In this document: piece by piece, positions 16,066 to 25,162 of the stretch
Numbering within the stretch: the stretch's first letter is position 1
Layout: every line of letters starts with the position of its first letter
Origin: UM-FILTER-40-17 sp032251335
GTDB taxonomy: Bacteria > Bacteroidota > Bacteroidia > Flavobacteriales > Flavobacteriaceae
Reading direction: 5' to 3'
Length of the DNA stretch: 64,000 nt
NCBI GenBank assembly: GCA_032251335.1
Contig: JAVVDW010000006.1
Coordinates: 80,959-144,958, forward strand
Translations under genes and position numbers: made by a program
Notes under the pieces: model-generated
Told to the model about the DNA's origin: nothing
Database searches by the model: none
The model's input: only the letters and a program-made list of their open reading frames with translations

Positions 16066-16078
16066 GAAAAAATCAAAA

Positions 16079-18715
16079 TTATCCGCCCTGTTTTTTTAGA
16101 TTCGATTTTGTTTGCCTTTGCAGCATTCTTTTTATTTCGTTTAGTTTCATCAAGGCCTCGATGGGCGTCAGGCTATCAATTTCAATACCAAGCAATTCGT
16201 CTCTAAGTTCTTCTAAAAGCGGATCGTCTAGTTGAAAAAAGCTCAATTGCATGTTTTCGGTTCCGGCGCCTTTTACTTTCTCCGAAATCTGATCGCCGGC
16301 GTGTGATGCTTCCAATTTTTGCAACAATTTGTTGGCGGTGTCTATCACCGTTTTGGGCATGCCTGCCATTTTGGCTACGTGAATACCAAAGCTGTGTGCG
16401 CTCCCACCCGGCACAAGTTTTCTTAAAAACAAAACTTTGTCTTTGAGTTCTTTCACAGACACATTGTAGTTTTTGATCCGGTCAAAATGGGTTGTCATTT
16501 CGTTTAGCTCGTGGTAGTGCGTGGCAAAAAGTGTTTTGGGGCGATAATGATGTTCGTGCAGATATACAGCAATGGCCCAGGCAATGGAAATACCGTCATA
16601 AGTACTGGTGCCGCGACCAATTTCATCCAGTAAAATCAAACTGCGTTCGGAGAGGTTGTTCAAAATGCTGGAGGTTTCATTCATTTCCACCATAAAGGTA
16701 GATTCGCCCGACGAGATGTTGTCCGATGCACCCACGCGGGTAAAAATCTTATCCACTAAGCCCATTTCTGCCGCATCTGCCGGAATGAAACTGCCCATTT
16801 GTGCAAGAATTACGATCAGGGCTGTTTGCCTAAGAATAGCCGATTTACCCGACATATTGGGCCCGGTAATCATAACCATCTGCTGGGTTTCTTTGTTCAA
16901 TACCAAATCGTTAGCTATGTAGCTTTCTCCGGCGGGCAATTGGTGTTCAATCACCGGATGTCTGGCTTGCTTAAAGTGAATTTCAAACCCCTCATTGAGT
17001 TGGGGTTTCACGTATCGATGCTGTAGTGCAATATGTGCAAAATTACAGAGACAGTCCAACTCGGCCGCCAAGGTAGCATTAAGTTGAATGGAGGTAATAT
17101 ATTCTTGAATTTCCGCAACCAATTCCTGAAAAATTTGTTGCTCGAGTAGTGTAATTTTTTCCTCGGCACCCAAAATTTTGGCTTCAAATTCTTTTAACTC
17201 TTCCGTGATATAACGTTCTGCATTGACCAATGTTTGTTTGCGAATCCACTCGGGTGGCACTTTCTCTTTGTGGGTGTTTCGCACTTCTATATAGTAGCCA
17301 AATACATTGTTTGAGGCAATTTTAAGTGAAGAAATCCCGGTGGTGCGGGCTTCTCTATCGGCCAAATCATCTAGATATTTTTTACTGGTGTGCGCCAGAT
17401 TTCGAAGCGTGTCTAATTCTTCCGAAACGCCCGTTGCTATGGCATTTCCCTTTAAAATATTGACCGGAGCTTCGGCCTGTAACGTTTTCTTGATTTGACG
17501 GCGGAGCAACTCAAAATCGTGAATTTTTTCACCCAAGGCCTGAATGACTTTGGCATTTGCAGTCAAACATAATTTTTTGATGGGAATCAGCGCATCAAGC
17601 GAACGGTAGAGTTGGTAAACTTCACGGGGCGATATTTTTCCTGTAGCCGTTTTGGAAAGCAAGCGTTCCAAATCGCCAACCAGTTTGAGTTGTCTGCGAA
17701 CTTCGTCCAGTTGGAGCGTGTTTTGTGTCCAGTGGCTCACTATTTGTTGGCGGCGCTCTATTTTGTTGAGGTCTTTTAAAGGCAATGCCATCCATCTTTT
17801 GATGAGTCTGCCGCCCATGGGAGTGATAGTATGGTCTATAATATCGAGCAGACTGACCCCGCCGGGATTGGCACACTGAAACAGCTCTAAATTTCGAATC
17901 GTAAACCGATCCATCCACACAAAAGATTCTTCCGCAATGCGATGTATCGCAGACACATGTTGCAATTTGTGATGTTGGGTTTCGGATAAATAATGCAACA
18001 CCGCACCGGAAGCTACGATGCCCAATTCAAGGTTTTCAACACCAAATCCTTTAAGGGTTTGTGTGCCAAAATGTCTTGTGAGTAATCCGTATCCGAAGTC
18101 CCACTGAAATGCCCAATCTTCCAGAAAAAAGGTGTGATAGTCTTTGCCGAAGTTTTCAAAAAATTCGGATTTCAGCGGTTTGGCAATTAAAATCTCACTA
18201 GGTGAGAAAGATTGTAATAATTTATCCGTCAATTGTTTGTCGCCTTGTGTGGTGAGAAATTCACCTGTAGAAATATCCAGAAATGCCAAGCCGTATTGGC
18301 CTTTTTCTGCGTGAACGGCACATAAAAAATTATTCGATTTTGAATGTAAGACCTCGTCATTGAGTGACACACCGGGTGTGATGAGTTCCGTAACCCCTCT
18401 TTTGACGATGGTTTTGGTGGTTTTAGGGTCTTCTAATTGGTCGCAAATGGCAACCCTGAAACCGGCTTTCACTAATTTGGGCAGATAGGTGTTCAGTGCA
18501 TGATGCGGAAAACCAGCCAAAGCAGTTTCGCTTGTAGAACCCGCACCGCGCTTGGTGAGTACGATGTCTAAAACTTTGCTGGCTCGAATGGCATCTTCTC
18601 CAAAAGTCTCGTAGAAATCCCCAACGCGAAACAGCAACAAAGCATCCGGATATTTTCGCTTGATGCTGTTGTATTGCTTCATTAAAGGAGTCTCTTTAGC
18701 GTCTTTTGATTTCAC
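16079..18715 (-). CDS. mutS: DNA mismatch repair protein MutS
   Basis: The 878-residue protein is full length for MutS. The mismatch-binding domain has the PDALLLFRVGDFYETFGEDA signature (Phe-x-Glu wedge) near residues 23-42. The connector, lever and clamp domains follow. The ATPase has Walker A GPNMSGKS near residue 620, the GASDNISSGESTF signature and Walker B LILLDEIGRGTST near residue 693. The C-terminal ATHYHEL motif and helix-turn-helix dimer region are present. It recognises mispaired bases and recruits MutL. It stands as a single gene: 302 bp without a gene lie upstream, and the tRNA operon promoter lies just beyond its 3' end. Confidence 0.98.
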   Translation of the reverse strand: MKSKDAKETPLMKQYNSIKRKYPDALLLFRVGDFYETFGEDAIRASKVLDIVLTKRGAGSTSETALAGFPHHALNTYLPKLVKAGFRVAICDQLEDPKTTKTIVKRGVTELITPGVSLNDEVLHSKSNNFLCAVHAEKGQYGLAFLDISTGEFLTTQGDKQLTDKLLQSFSPSEILIAKPLKSEFFENFGKDYHTFFLEDWAFQWDFGYGLLTRHFGTQTLKGFGVENLELGIVASGAVLHYLSETQHHKLQHVSAIHRIAEESFVWMDRFTIRNLELFQCANPGGVSLLDIIDHTITPMGGRLIKRWMALPLKDLNKIERRQQIVSHWTQNTLQLDEVRRQLKLVGDLERLLSKTATGKISPREVYQLYRSLDALIPIKKLCLTANAKVIQALGEKIHDFELLRRQIKKTLQAEAPVNILKGNAIATGVSEELDTLRNLAHTSKKYLDDLADREARTTGISSLKIASNNVFGYYIEVRNTHKEKVPPEWIRKQTLVNAERYITEELKEFEAKILGAEEKITLLEQQIFQELVAEIQEYITSIQLNATLAAELDCLCNFAHIALQHRYVKPQLNEGFEIHFKQARHPVIEHQLPAGESYIANDLVLNKETQQMVMITGPNMSGKSAILRQTALIVILAQMGSFIPADAAEMGLVDKIFTRVGASDNISSGESTFMVEMNETSSILNNLSERSLILLDEIGRGTSTYDGISIAWAIAVYLHEHHYRPKTLFATHYHELNEMTTHFDRIKNYNVSVKELKDKVLFLRKLVPGGSAHSFGIHVAKMAGMPKTVIDTANKLLQKLEASHAGDQISEKVKGAGTENMQLSFFQLDDPLLEELRDELLGIEIDSLTPIEALMKLNEIKRMLQRQTKSNLKKQGG

Positions 18716-19017
18716 AGTTTAATAGACTTTTCCGGCGGGTTTGTTAATATGTTTGTTTTAAATTTGATTGGATCTGCAAGTGCACGAATGCTTTAGTGAG
18801 GCGCACAAAGCCTTGTCAATCACGATATAAATTTATGTCAAAAACAATTTTGACGCATCAATTTTGAAAGAGGCTTTGTGTTCTTTCTATCTGAATTGGG
18901 TTCATGGCATTTAAAACGTATTTGTATTTTTAAGGATTTGTGGTCATTTCTTTGGAATATAGCCCTTTTTTCAAAAATCATTAAATTATTTGGTGATGGC
19001 ACACTACTTAGCCCAGA
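18716..19017. other. Intergenic stretch with nested inverted repeats, no gene seen
   Basis: These 302 bp separate the S10 peptidase from mutS. A 10-bp perfect inverted repeat CACAAAGCCT (18804-18813) / AGGCTTTGTG (18871-18880) encloses a hairpin GTCAAAA-ACAA-TTTTGAC (18837-18854). I see no credible coding frame. It may form the mutS leader or a small structured RNA. Confidence 0.4.
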
Positions 19018-20520
19018 CTATTTTCTTTCGTATTTAGCGGGTTTGCCCAACGACATGGTGTTTTGTATAAATGCCCTCAAATCGTCATTGGCGGCTTTTA
19101 AATCTTCACGGCGCAGATACATCATATGGCCGCTTCTGTAGCCTTTAAAACTAAATCGGTCTTGCATACGGCCGCTTGGATCTACTTGCCACATGGTAAA
19201 CTTGGCGTTAAAATAAGTAGTTGCCCCATCGAAGTAACCGCTTTGAGTCAATACGTGCAGGTAAGGATTTTGCGCCATGGCTTGGCGCAGGTTGTCGCGG
19301 GTGTTGTCGTTGCTGTTGTTCCACGGGCGTACGGGGCCAAACATATTGTATTTGATGTCGGTTTTAAATCCGAGTTCTTCTTGTAAATACGAATTGATAG
19401 CCGGTGTAAAAGAATGTAGCCAAGAGGTGAGTTCGGCAGAATAATCCGGAGATGTTCCGGCCAATTCTTTGTCGATGCCCAGGTAACGAGAGTCCAATCG
19501 GCCAATGTTAAAACCACCGCGGTCGCGAAGCAGTGACTTCCAAAAATATTGTGTAGGGACGGCTAAATTGTGTTCCAGGATTTCCTTGGCGGTCAACCCG
19601 GTGAGTCGAGCCATTTTTTGGGCAATGGCTTCTTTTTCTGTCATGGGTAAAAAACCACCTTTGGCAAGTGCCGGAATTAGCGTGTTGATGGTAAAATCTT
19701 CCGTTTCGGGTAGTATATCCAACAAATCTTTGGATTGGAGATCGGCAGGCAAAGTTTTGTGGTACCAAGCTGCCGCTGTAAAATAGGGCAAAACGAGTGC
19801 AGCACCTACCGGATCGTCTTGGCGCAGCACTTTGTAGTCTGCCGGAGAGACCATGATGACGCCGTTGAGATACATCCACTGGCTGTTTTGGAGTTCCAGA
19901 GACAAGCCCATCACCCGTGTGCCGCCATAGCTTTCGCCGATGATATATTTGGGCGAATTCCAGCGGTTGTGTCTGGTGACAAAAGTATTGAGCCATTCAG
20001 CCAGATATTTGACATCGGCGTTGATGCCAAAAAACTTACTTCTGTCCACTTCTTTCCCGATTTCGGGGATGGTTCGCGAGTAGCCGGTGTTTACAGGGTT
20101 TACATAGACGATATCTGTCACATCCAAAACGGAGTAAGGATTTTCTTTGAAGCCGTAGGGCAAAACAGGAAAACCTTCATCGTCAATTTTTAGAATACGC
20201 GGCCCGGTATAGGCCAGGTGCATCCAAACAGAACCCGAACCCGGGCCACCGTTGAAAGAAATCAACAACGGACGTTCGGCTCGGTTGCGGACGTTGTTGC
20301 GGGTGTAGTAGGTGTAATGCAAAGATGCGATGGGCTTTCCGTTTTCGTCCCAAACCGGCTGGGTTCCGGTTTCGGCTGTGTAGGATATGGGAGTGCCGTT
20401 GATGGTCACGCTGTGTTGCGAGGTGACGGTGGTGTCTATGGGCAGTTTTCTGCTTTGAGAAAAAAGCGTGAAGGTGCTACACACGGCCAGTAGCAAAATG
20501 TACATTTTTGTAGGTTTCAT
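19018..20520 (-). CDS. S10 family serine carboxypeptidase, secreted
   Basis: The 500-residue protein has a signal peptide (MKPTKMYILLLAVCSTFTLF) and the S10 motifs: SFNGGPGSGSVWMH near residue 90 (oxyanion hole), IGESYGGTR near residue 193 with the nucleophile Ser, and a C-terminal GYRSGHMMYLR with the catalytic His. It removes C-terminal residues from peptides in the periplasm or outside the cell. Homologous single-gene S10 peptidases are common in Flavobacteriia. It starts 35 bp after the deoxynucleoside kinase stop and could be co-transcribed with that gene and the hypothetical gene before it. Confidence 0.92.
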   Translation of the reverse strand: MKPTKMYILLLAVCSTFTLFSQSRKLPIDTTVTSQHSVTINGTPISYTAETGTQPVWDENGKPIASLHYTYYTRNNVRNRAERPLLISFNGGPGSGSVWMHLAYTGPRILKIDDEGFPVLPYGFKENPYSVLDVTDIVYVNPVNTGYSRTIPEIGKEVDRSKFFGINADVKYLAEWLNTFVTRHNRWNSPKYIIGESYGGTRVMGLSLELQNSQWMYLNGVIMVSPADYKVLRQDDPVGAALVLPYFTAAAWYHKTLPADLQSKDLLDILPETEDFTINTLIPALAKGGFLPMTEKEAIAQKMARLTGLTAKEILEHNLAVPTQYFWKSLLRDRGGFNIGRLDSRYLGIDKELAGTSPDYSAELTSWLHSFTPAINSYLQEELGFKTDIKYNMFGPVRPWNNSNDNTRDNLRQAMAQNPYLHVLTQSGYFDGATTYFNAKFTMWQVDPSGRMQDRFSFKGYRSGHMMYLRREDLKAANDDLRAFIQNTMSLGKPAKYERK

Positions 20521-20555
20521 AGGTTTGTTTTATAGGTTAAGGTGTCGTACGGAGT

Positions 20556-21185
20556 TTAAAACAATCCGAATAGTTCTGCATCTATTTGGTTGTAAACAGT
20601 TCCGAGGTCTTCTTGGTTATCTACAAAATTGAGCTTGTCCACATCAAAAATAAGCAATTTGCCTTTGTCGTAATTCTGAATCCAGGCTTCGTAGCGCTCG
20701 TTGAGGCGGCTGAGGTAATCGATGCTGATAGAATTTTCATATTCGCGGCCACGTTTGTGGATTTGATGAACGAGGTTTGGGATGGAACTTCTGAGATAGA
20801 TGAGCAAATCGGGGGGTGCTACCAAAGATTCCATCAGTTCGAAAAGAGAAGCGTAGTTTTGGAAATCGCGGTTGGTCATCAGACCCATGGCGTGGAGGTT
20901 GGGTGCAAAGATGTGAGCGTCTTCGTAAATAGTTCGGTCTTGGATGACGGTTTGTCCGCTTTGTCGGATTTGCAAAATTTGTCGGAAACGGCTATTGAGA
21001 AAATAAATTTGAAGGTTAAAAGACCAGCGTTCCATTTGTCCGTAGAAATCGTCGAGGTAAGGATTGTCAACCACGTCTTCAAAATGCGGATGCCATTTGA
21101 ATTGTTTTGCAAGCAATTGTGTCAGGGTGGTTTTTCCGGCGCCGATATTTCCGGCTATGGCTATGTGCATGGGTTTTGTGGACAT
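20556..21185 (-). CDS. Deoxynucleoside kinase
   Basis: The 209-residue cytoplasmic enzyme has the P-loop GNIGAGKTT at residues 12-20, the substrate-binding FEDVVDNPYLDDFY segment near residue 36, the ERWSFNLQIYFLNSRF helix near residue 53, QDRTIYED (DRS-like motif) near residue 82, and a lid region RGREYE near residue 145. These mark the dNK/dGK/dCK family, which phosphorylates salvaged deoxynucleosides. Exact base preference cannot be told. It follows the hypothetical gene at 21188-21970 after only 2 bp, so translation is likely coupled. Confidence 0.93.
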   Translation of the reverse strand: MSTKPMHIAIAGNIGAGKTTLTQLLAKQFKWHPHFEDVVDNPYLDDFYGQMERWSFNLQIYFLNSRFRQILQIRQSGQTVIQDRTIYEDAHIFAPNLHAMGLMTNRDFQNYASLFELMESLVAPPDLLIYLRSSIPNLVHQIHKRGREYENSISIDYLSRLNERYEAWIQNYDKGKLLIFDVDKLNFVDNQEDLGTVYNQIDAELFGLF

Positions 21186-21187
21186 GT

Positions 21188-21970
21188 TTAGTTTTGGAAT
21201 TTGAGCAAATAGATATAGACTTGGTTGTTGTGGTAAAGATACAAAGTGGATTCGGTTATGAAAAAATCTTCAAAAGAATGTGAAATTTTGGGCAACATAA
21301 AGACGTCTCTAAAACGGTTGCTGTAGTAGAACAAGTCGTTGCCGCGGCGAAAAACCACAGTATCTCGAAAGCGCTTCAGGCTCGAGGCATCTGTCAAAGG
21401 ATATTCATCTGTGGGGCTTCCGTAGATATTGTATTGCAACAGGCTGTTTGTGGTAAGCAGCCAGCAATAGTTGTAATTGCTCACCTGAGCCAATACTTTT
21501 TTGTTGATGGGCTGGGTGCTTGCTTGGGTGTTGTCTTGGGCGTAGTTGTACAATTCCAACTGTTGCAAATCTGTGTTAAAAAGCCAAAGATTTCTTTCAA
21601 AACCGGTGGTTATGTGAGATGCCACACGAAATGTTTTTCGGGTATTGAGGTTTATACGCTCTATTTCGGCGAGCTGGTTGTCGAGTACGACCACGGTGTT
21701 AAAATCTTTGTAGAAAAGGGTGATTTTTAGTGGGTTCAACAAATCAATAGAGGCCACCTGTCCCAAACTCAGGGCGTAATAAGTATAGCTTTGTGTTGCT
21801 GTTTTTTTATAGAGTGTTTCACCTTTAGAAAAATAGAAATTGCCGAAGTTGTCTGCGCCCCAAAAGGTATCGGCATTTAGCGAGACCGAATCTTTCAGTG
21901 TTAGGTCAAAATGCGGTTGGGCCAACGCAAATAGGGGCAACAAAACAAAGGTAAATGTCAAATTTTTCAT
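21188..21970 (-). CDS. Secreted hypothetical protein (flavobacterial, possibly beta-propeller)
   Basis: The 260-residue product has a signal peptide (MKNLTFTFVLLPLFALAQ). The mature part is made of short beta-type repeats such as NFYFSKGETLYKK, KITLFYKDFNTVVVLDNQ, RNLWLFNTDLQQLELYN and YCWLLTTNSLLQYN, spaced about 40-45 residues. That suggests an incomplete beta-propeller, but I cannot assign a named family. It begins the unit with the deoxynucleoside kinase. A link to nucleotide metabolism is not evident. Confidence 0.75.
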   Translation of the reverse strand: MKNLTFTFVLLPLFALAQPHFDLTLKDSVSLNADTFWGADNFGNFYFSKGETLYKKTATQSYTYYALSLGQVASIDLLNPLKITLFYKDFNTVVVLDNQLAEIERINLNTRKTFRVASHITTGFERNLWLFNTDLQQLELYNYAQDNTQASTQPINKKVLAQVSNYNYCWLLTTNSLLQYNIYGSPTDEYPLTDASSLKRFRDTVVFRRGNDLFYYSNRFRDVFMLPKISHSFEDFFITESTLYLYHNNQVYIYLLKFQN

Positions 21971-22014
21971 CAGTTGCCAAAGTACGAAAAAAAGGGAAAA
22001 TTCTCAGAAAATCC

Positions 22015-22695
22015 TCAACACACCAATTTATAGCCAAACCCGCGCACATTGATGATTTCTACCGACGGATCGGCTTGCAGTTTTTTGCGGAGCTTGGAGA
22101 CAAACACATCCATGCTGCGCGCGGCAAAAAAATCGTCGTAGCCCCAAATTTTGTTCAAAATATAAGTGCGTTCGAGCAAATGGTTTTTTTGAAGCAGCAG
22201 TTCATGCAGCAACTCCGATTCCCGGTGGGTGAGGGTTTGGGTTTGGCTTCCGTGTGCCAAAGTTTGTTTGTTGACATCAAAGGTGTATTTCCCGAGTGGG
22301 TACTGTTTTTGAGAAATTTCTTTGCCGATCCGCCCCAAAAGCGCATGGATACGAACAATCAATTCCTCCATGCTGAAGGGTTTTTTCAGGTAGTCGTTGC
22401 CGCCTGCGTGAAAACCTTCCACCACGTCGGCCACCTGCGATTTGGCGGTGAGAAAGATAATAGGCAGCGTCGGATTTTGCTTTCGTATTTCTTTCGCCAG
22501 GCTGAAGCCGTCTTGTTTGGGCATCATCACGTCGAGTACCAACGCATCGGGTTTTGATTTTTGAAATTCCTGCAAAGCAGCTTCGCCGTCCGGGCAAAGC
22601 CTCACTTCAAAATCGCGGGTTTCCAAGCTCTCTTTGACAATTTGCCCGAGAGCCGGCTCGTCTTCGGCGTAGATGATTTTGATGCGTTTGTTCAT
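22015..22695 (-). CDS. OmpR-family response regulator
   Basis: The 226-residue protein has an N-terminal receiver domain with acidic pocket EDE (residues 12-14), phospho-acceptor Asp in DALVLDVMMPKQDG near residue 55, Thr in IIFLTAKS and Lys in DYLKKPF. A C-terminal winged-helix DNA-binding domain (about 130-226) ends in the typical INVRGFGYKLVC. It overlaps the histidine kinase gene by 4 bp, so the pair is translationally coupled. The 10-bp tandem TTAAC repeats at 24137-24167 have the form of an OmpR-type site, which makes self-regulation and control of the divergent GLPGLI/receptor genes likely. Confidence 0.95.
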   Translation of the reverse strand: MNKRIKIIYAEDEPALGQIVKESLETRDFEVRLCPDGEAALQEFQKSKPDALVLDVMMPKQDGFSLAKEIRKQNPTLPIIFLTAKSQVADVVEGFHAGGNDYLKKPFSMEELIVRIHALLGRIGKEISQKQYPLGKYTFDVNKQTLAHGSQTQTLTHRESELLHELLLQKNHLLERTYILNKIWGYDDFFAARSMDVFVSKLRKKLQADPSVEIINVRGFGYKLVC

Positions 22696-24095
22696 TTTTT
22701 GAAGCGAATGATAAATTGTGAAGCAAAACCTGCATCCGGCTCAAAACGGATATTTCCCCCCATTTTTTCCACTAAAGTTTTTACGTAAAACAGCCCGATG
22801 CCGAACCCTTTCACGTTGTGGGTATTGCCACTCGGCACGCGAAAAAACTGTTCGAAGAGTTCTTTGCGGTATTTTTTGGGAATGCCGTTTCCGTTGTCCG
22901 AAACCGAGAGGAGGATTTCTGTACCGCTTGGGCGCAAAGCCACTTCAATTTCTGACCCGCCGTATTTGGCCGCGTTATCGAGCAGGTTGGCCAAGATGTT
23001 TTCAAGGTGAAACACATCGGTGGTTTTGATGAACGCATCGAGATTTGTATCGAACCGGAATTGTTTTTCGGGAAACCGCAATTGAAATTTTTCGACCACA
23101 CTTCGGATGAGCAGGACCCAATCCGCAGATTCTTCTTGCAACACCAACCGGTTGGTTTTGAGTGTGGCCGCCTCAAGCAAACGCTCTACCATGCCGTTGA
23201 GCTTGTCCAATTGTTTCCGGCTGATGTCCAAATAAACCGCAGACTTGGCCGCATCATTTGCCGCCTGAAAACTCCCGAAACTTTCCAAGGCCGCGCTTAC
23301 TGTGGCAATGGGCGTTTTAAACTCGTGCGTGAGGTTGCTGATGAGGTCGTTTTTGATTTCGGATGCTTTTTTTTGCGCGTTGATGATTTTGAGCAAGAAA
23401 AGCAAACTGCCGATGATGAGTGTGGTCAAAAAGAGGGAGAGAGAAATGCCCGAAAGGCTGCTGATAAAAATTTGCCTGGGGTTGTTTGGGTAATATAACG
23501 CTATACTTTCTCCGTTTTTAAGGTAGCCCGATTGCGCATTTTTTTTGAAATATTGATTGGTATTTATTATCTTCTCCGGATACCAAACCGTATCGAGAAA
23601 AGTATGCTGTATAAACATTTGTGAAGAATCGATTTCAGGCAGAGCTTTCAAAATATATGTGTATAGCAAATCTATTTTTAAGGTATCTATGTTGATAGAC
23701 AAATAAAACTGCGATGCCTTGCGCATCGTAAAAATACTGTCCGTCTCCTTGCCGCGGAAAACTTCAAAAGAATTTTTGGAAGAATCCCCATCCGACCGAA
23801 ATTCTTTGGTAAACCCATCTGCAATGTTTTTTGCTTTTGTATTTACTTCGAATTTTGTTTTAAATATAATGGTATCAACTTGGCTGTCTTGACCCAAAAA
23901 ATGAAATTGCGTTTCTTTTGAAATCTCCCCGTAATACCCGTCAAAAGCATTGTCCAAGGCCAATTGCAATTGCTTGTCAAACTGCTCGCGGTTGTAGCGA
24001 TAGTTGTTGATGTTCCAATACACCTGCACGCCAATAGTTAACAGAATGGTGGCAGCAACAAGCCAAACGATGATGCGGTAGTTTTGTTCTTTCAC
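22692..24095 (-). CDS. Sensor histidine kinase
   Basis: The 467-residue membrane protein has a first transmembrane helix at about residues 8-28, a periplasmic sensor domain of about 185 residues with no family I recognise, and a second helix at about 214-236. The dimerisation/phospho-acceptor box NLTHEFKTPIATV follows directly, without a clear HAMP domain. The ATP-binding domain has the N box (ENILANLLDNAAKYG), G1 (SVSDNGNGIP) and G2 (GFGIGLFYVK). It is the first gene of the pair with the OmpR regulator. A TACTTTTG element at 24107-24100 would start transcription almost at the ATG, so the mRNA may be nearly leaderless. Confidence 0.95.
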   Translation of the reverse strand: MKEQNYRIIVWLVAATILLTIGVQVYWNINNYRYNREQFDKQLQLALDNAFDGYYGEISKETQFHFLGQDSQVDTIIFKTKFEVNTKAKNIADGFTKEFRSDGDSSKNSFEVFRGKETDSIFTMRKASQFYLSINIDTLKIDLLYTYILKALPEIDSSQMFIQHTFLDTVWYPEKIINTNQYFKKNAQSGYLKNGESIALYYPNNPRQIFISSLSGISLSLFLTTLIIGSLLFLLKIINAQKKASEIKNDLISNLTHEFKTPIATVSAALESFGSFQAANDAAKSAVYLDISRKQLDKLNGMVERLLEAATLKTNRLVLQEESADWVLLIRSVVEKFQLRFPEKQFRFDTNLDAFIKTTDVFHLENILANLLDNAAKYGGSEIEVALRPSGTEILLSVSDNGNGIPKKYRKELFEQFFRVPSGNTHNVKGFGIGLFYVKTLVEKMGGNIRFEPDAGFASQFIIRFKK

Positions 24096-24099
24096 AGTT

Positions 24100-24107
24100 C
24101 AAAAGTA
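24100..24107 (-). promoter_or_regulatory. -7 promoter element of the two-component operon
   Basis: TACTTTTG on the minus strand is an exact TAnnTTTG match, 5 bp before the kinase ATG. No -33 TTG is present, which fits dependence on an activator bound to the repeats at 24137-24167. Confidence 0.5.
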
Positions 24108-24136
24108 AGGGGATTGATTGTAAAATTCAGGTTTGG

Positions 24137-24167
24137 TTAACACTCGTTAACACTCATTAACGGTTAA
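24137..24167. promoter_or_regulatory. Tandem 10-bp repeats, predicted response-regulator operator
   Basis: TTAACACTCG, TTAACACTCA and TTAACGG+TTAA follow each other with an exact 10-bp period. This places TTAAC on the same face of the helix three times, as OmpR/PhoB-type winged-helix dimers require. It lies midway between the divergent kinase (minus) and GLPGLI (plus) genes, about 30-60 bp upstream of both candidate -7 elements (24100-24107 and the near-match GATATTTG at 24184-24191). Confidence 0.6.
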
Positions 24168-24216
24168 ATTAGTTGAAATGGCTGATATTTGCTTCATCAA
24201 TTTTAAAAAATGCACC

Positions 24217-25065
24217 ATGAAATCAATCATTACCCTCTTCGTTTCAGTAAGTTGCTTTCTCGTTTCTCAATTGCAAGCCCAGTCTTTTCAGGGCATCGCG
24301 CATTACAAGACCAAAACGGCCATGAAAATCACCATGGACAGCACCCAGGTTTCAAGCGAAATGCAACAGCAAATCAACGAAATGATGAAAAAGCAAATGG
24401 AGAAGGAATACACCTTGCAGTTTGACGCAACCACTTCTACCTATAAACAAGACGAAAGTTTGGGCGCGCCTGCTACAGGCGGTGGCAGTATGGTATTTTC
24501 TTTTTCTGACGGCAACAGTGGTGTTTTGTTCCGCAACACCAAAGACAAAACATTTGTGAAAGAAACGGATTTGTTCGGGAAAGCTTTTTTGGTCAAAGAC
24601 AGTTTAAAAGTCTATGATTGGAAACTGGCGAACGAATCTAAAAAAATCGGGAATTACACCTGCTACAAAGCAACTTTTGAGCGGGAAGTGAAGCAATTCA
24701 GTTTTTCCACAGACAAAAAAAGCGAGACGGACTCCATCGCTGATAAAAAAGAAGAAGTAAAAAAGCAAACCATCACGGCTTGGTACACGCCCGAAATCCC
24801 GGTCAACATCGGGCCGTCCAACTATTGGGGACTGCCCGGGCTCATCCTCGAAGTCAACGACGGGAACACAACCATGATTTGTGACAAAATCGTCATCAAC
24901 CCGAAGGAAAAAATCGCCATTGAACAACCCAAAAAAGGCAAAGAAGTCACCCAAGCCGAATATGACAAATTGTTTGATGAAAAAATGAAAGAAATGCAGG
25001 AAATGTACGGCGGCGGCAAAAAAGGCAAAGATGGGAACAGCTTCGAAATCAGGATTGGGAATTGA
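24217..25065 (+). CDS. GLPGLI family protein, secreted
   Basis: The ATG at 24217 gives a signal peptide (MKSIITLFVSVSCFLVSQLQAQ) on a product of 282 residues; an in-frame start 39 bp upstream would hide it. The eponymous motif reads YWGLPGLILEVND near residue 206, preceded by TAWYTPEIPVNIGPS. The C-terminus is Lys/Glu/Gly-rich (KKGKEV...MYGGGKKGKDG). GLPGLI proteins are specific to Bacteroidota and usually sit next to an outer-membrane receptor, as here; their molecular role is unknown. It lies divergent from the two-component system whose operator overlaps its promoter region, so it is the likely main target. A strong palindrome separates it from the receptor gene. Confidence 0.9.
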   Translation: MKSIITLFVSVSCFLVSQLQAQSFQGIAHYKTKTAMKITMDSTQVSSEMQQQINEMMKKQMEKEYTLQFDATTSTYKQDESLGAPATGGGSMVFSFSDGNSGVLFRNTKDKTFVKETDLFGKAFLVKDSLKVYDWKLANESKKIGNYTCYKATFEREVKQFSFSTDKKSETDSIADKKEEVKKQTITAWYTPEIPVNIGPSNYWGLPGLILEVNDGNTTMICDKIVINPKEKIAIEQPKKGKEVTQAEYDKLFDEKMKEMQEMYGGGKKGKDGNSFEIRIGN

Positions 25066-25089
25066 TTTTAAAAACGAATACATCCCCTA

Positions 25090-25122
25090 AAACCCGAAAG
25101 GTTTTCAAAACCTTTCGGGTTT
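25090..25122. terminator. 33-bp perfect palindrome (terminator or attenuator) between GLPGLI and receptor genes
   Basis: Two 16-bp arms, with core GAAAGGTTTT / AAAACCTTTC, are separated by one C and followed by TTT within the arm itself. It would form a strong hairpin on either strand. The same 16-1-16 design recurs at 28183-28215, 30734-30766 (15-3-15) and 44715-44747. Here it could lower read-through from the GLPGLI gene into the receptor gene. Confidence 0.6.
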
Positions 25123-25162
25123 AAAATCAACGATTTCCTTCCTAATTTCATCACTTTTCGAT

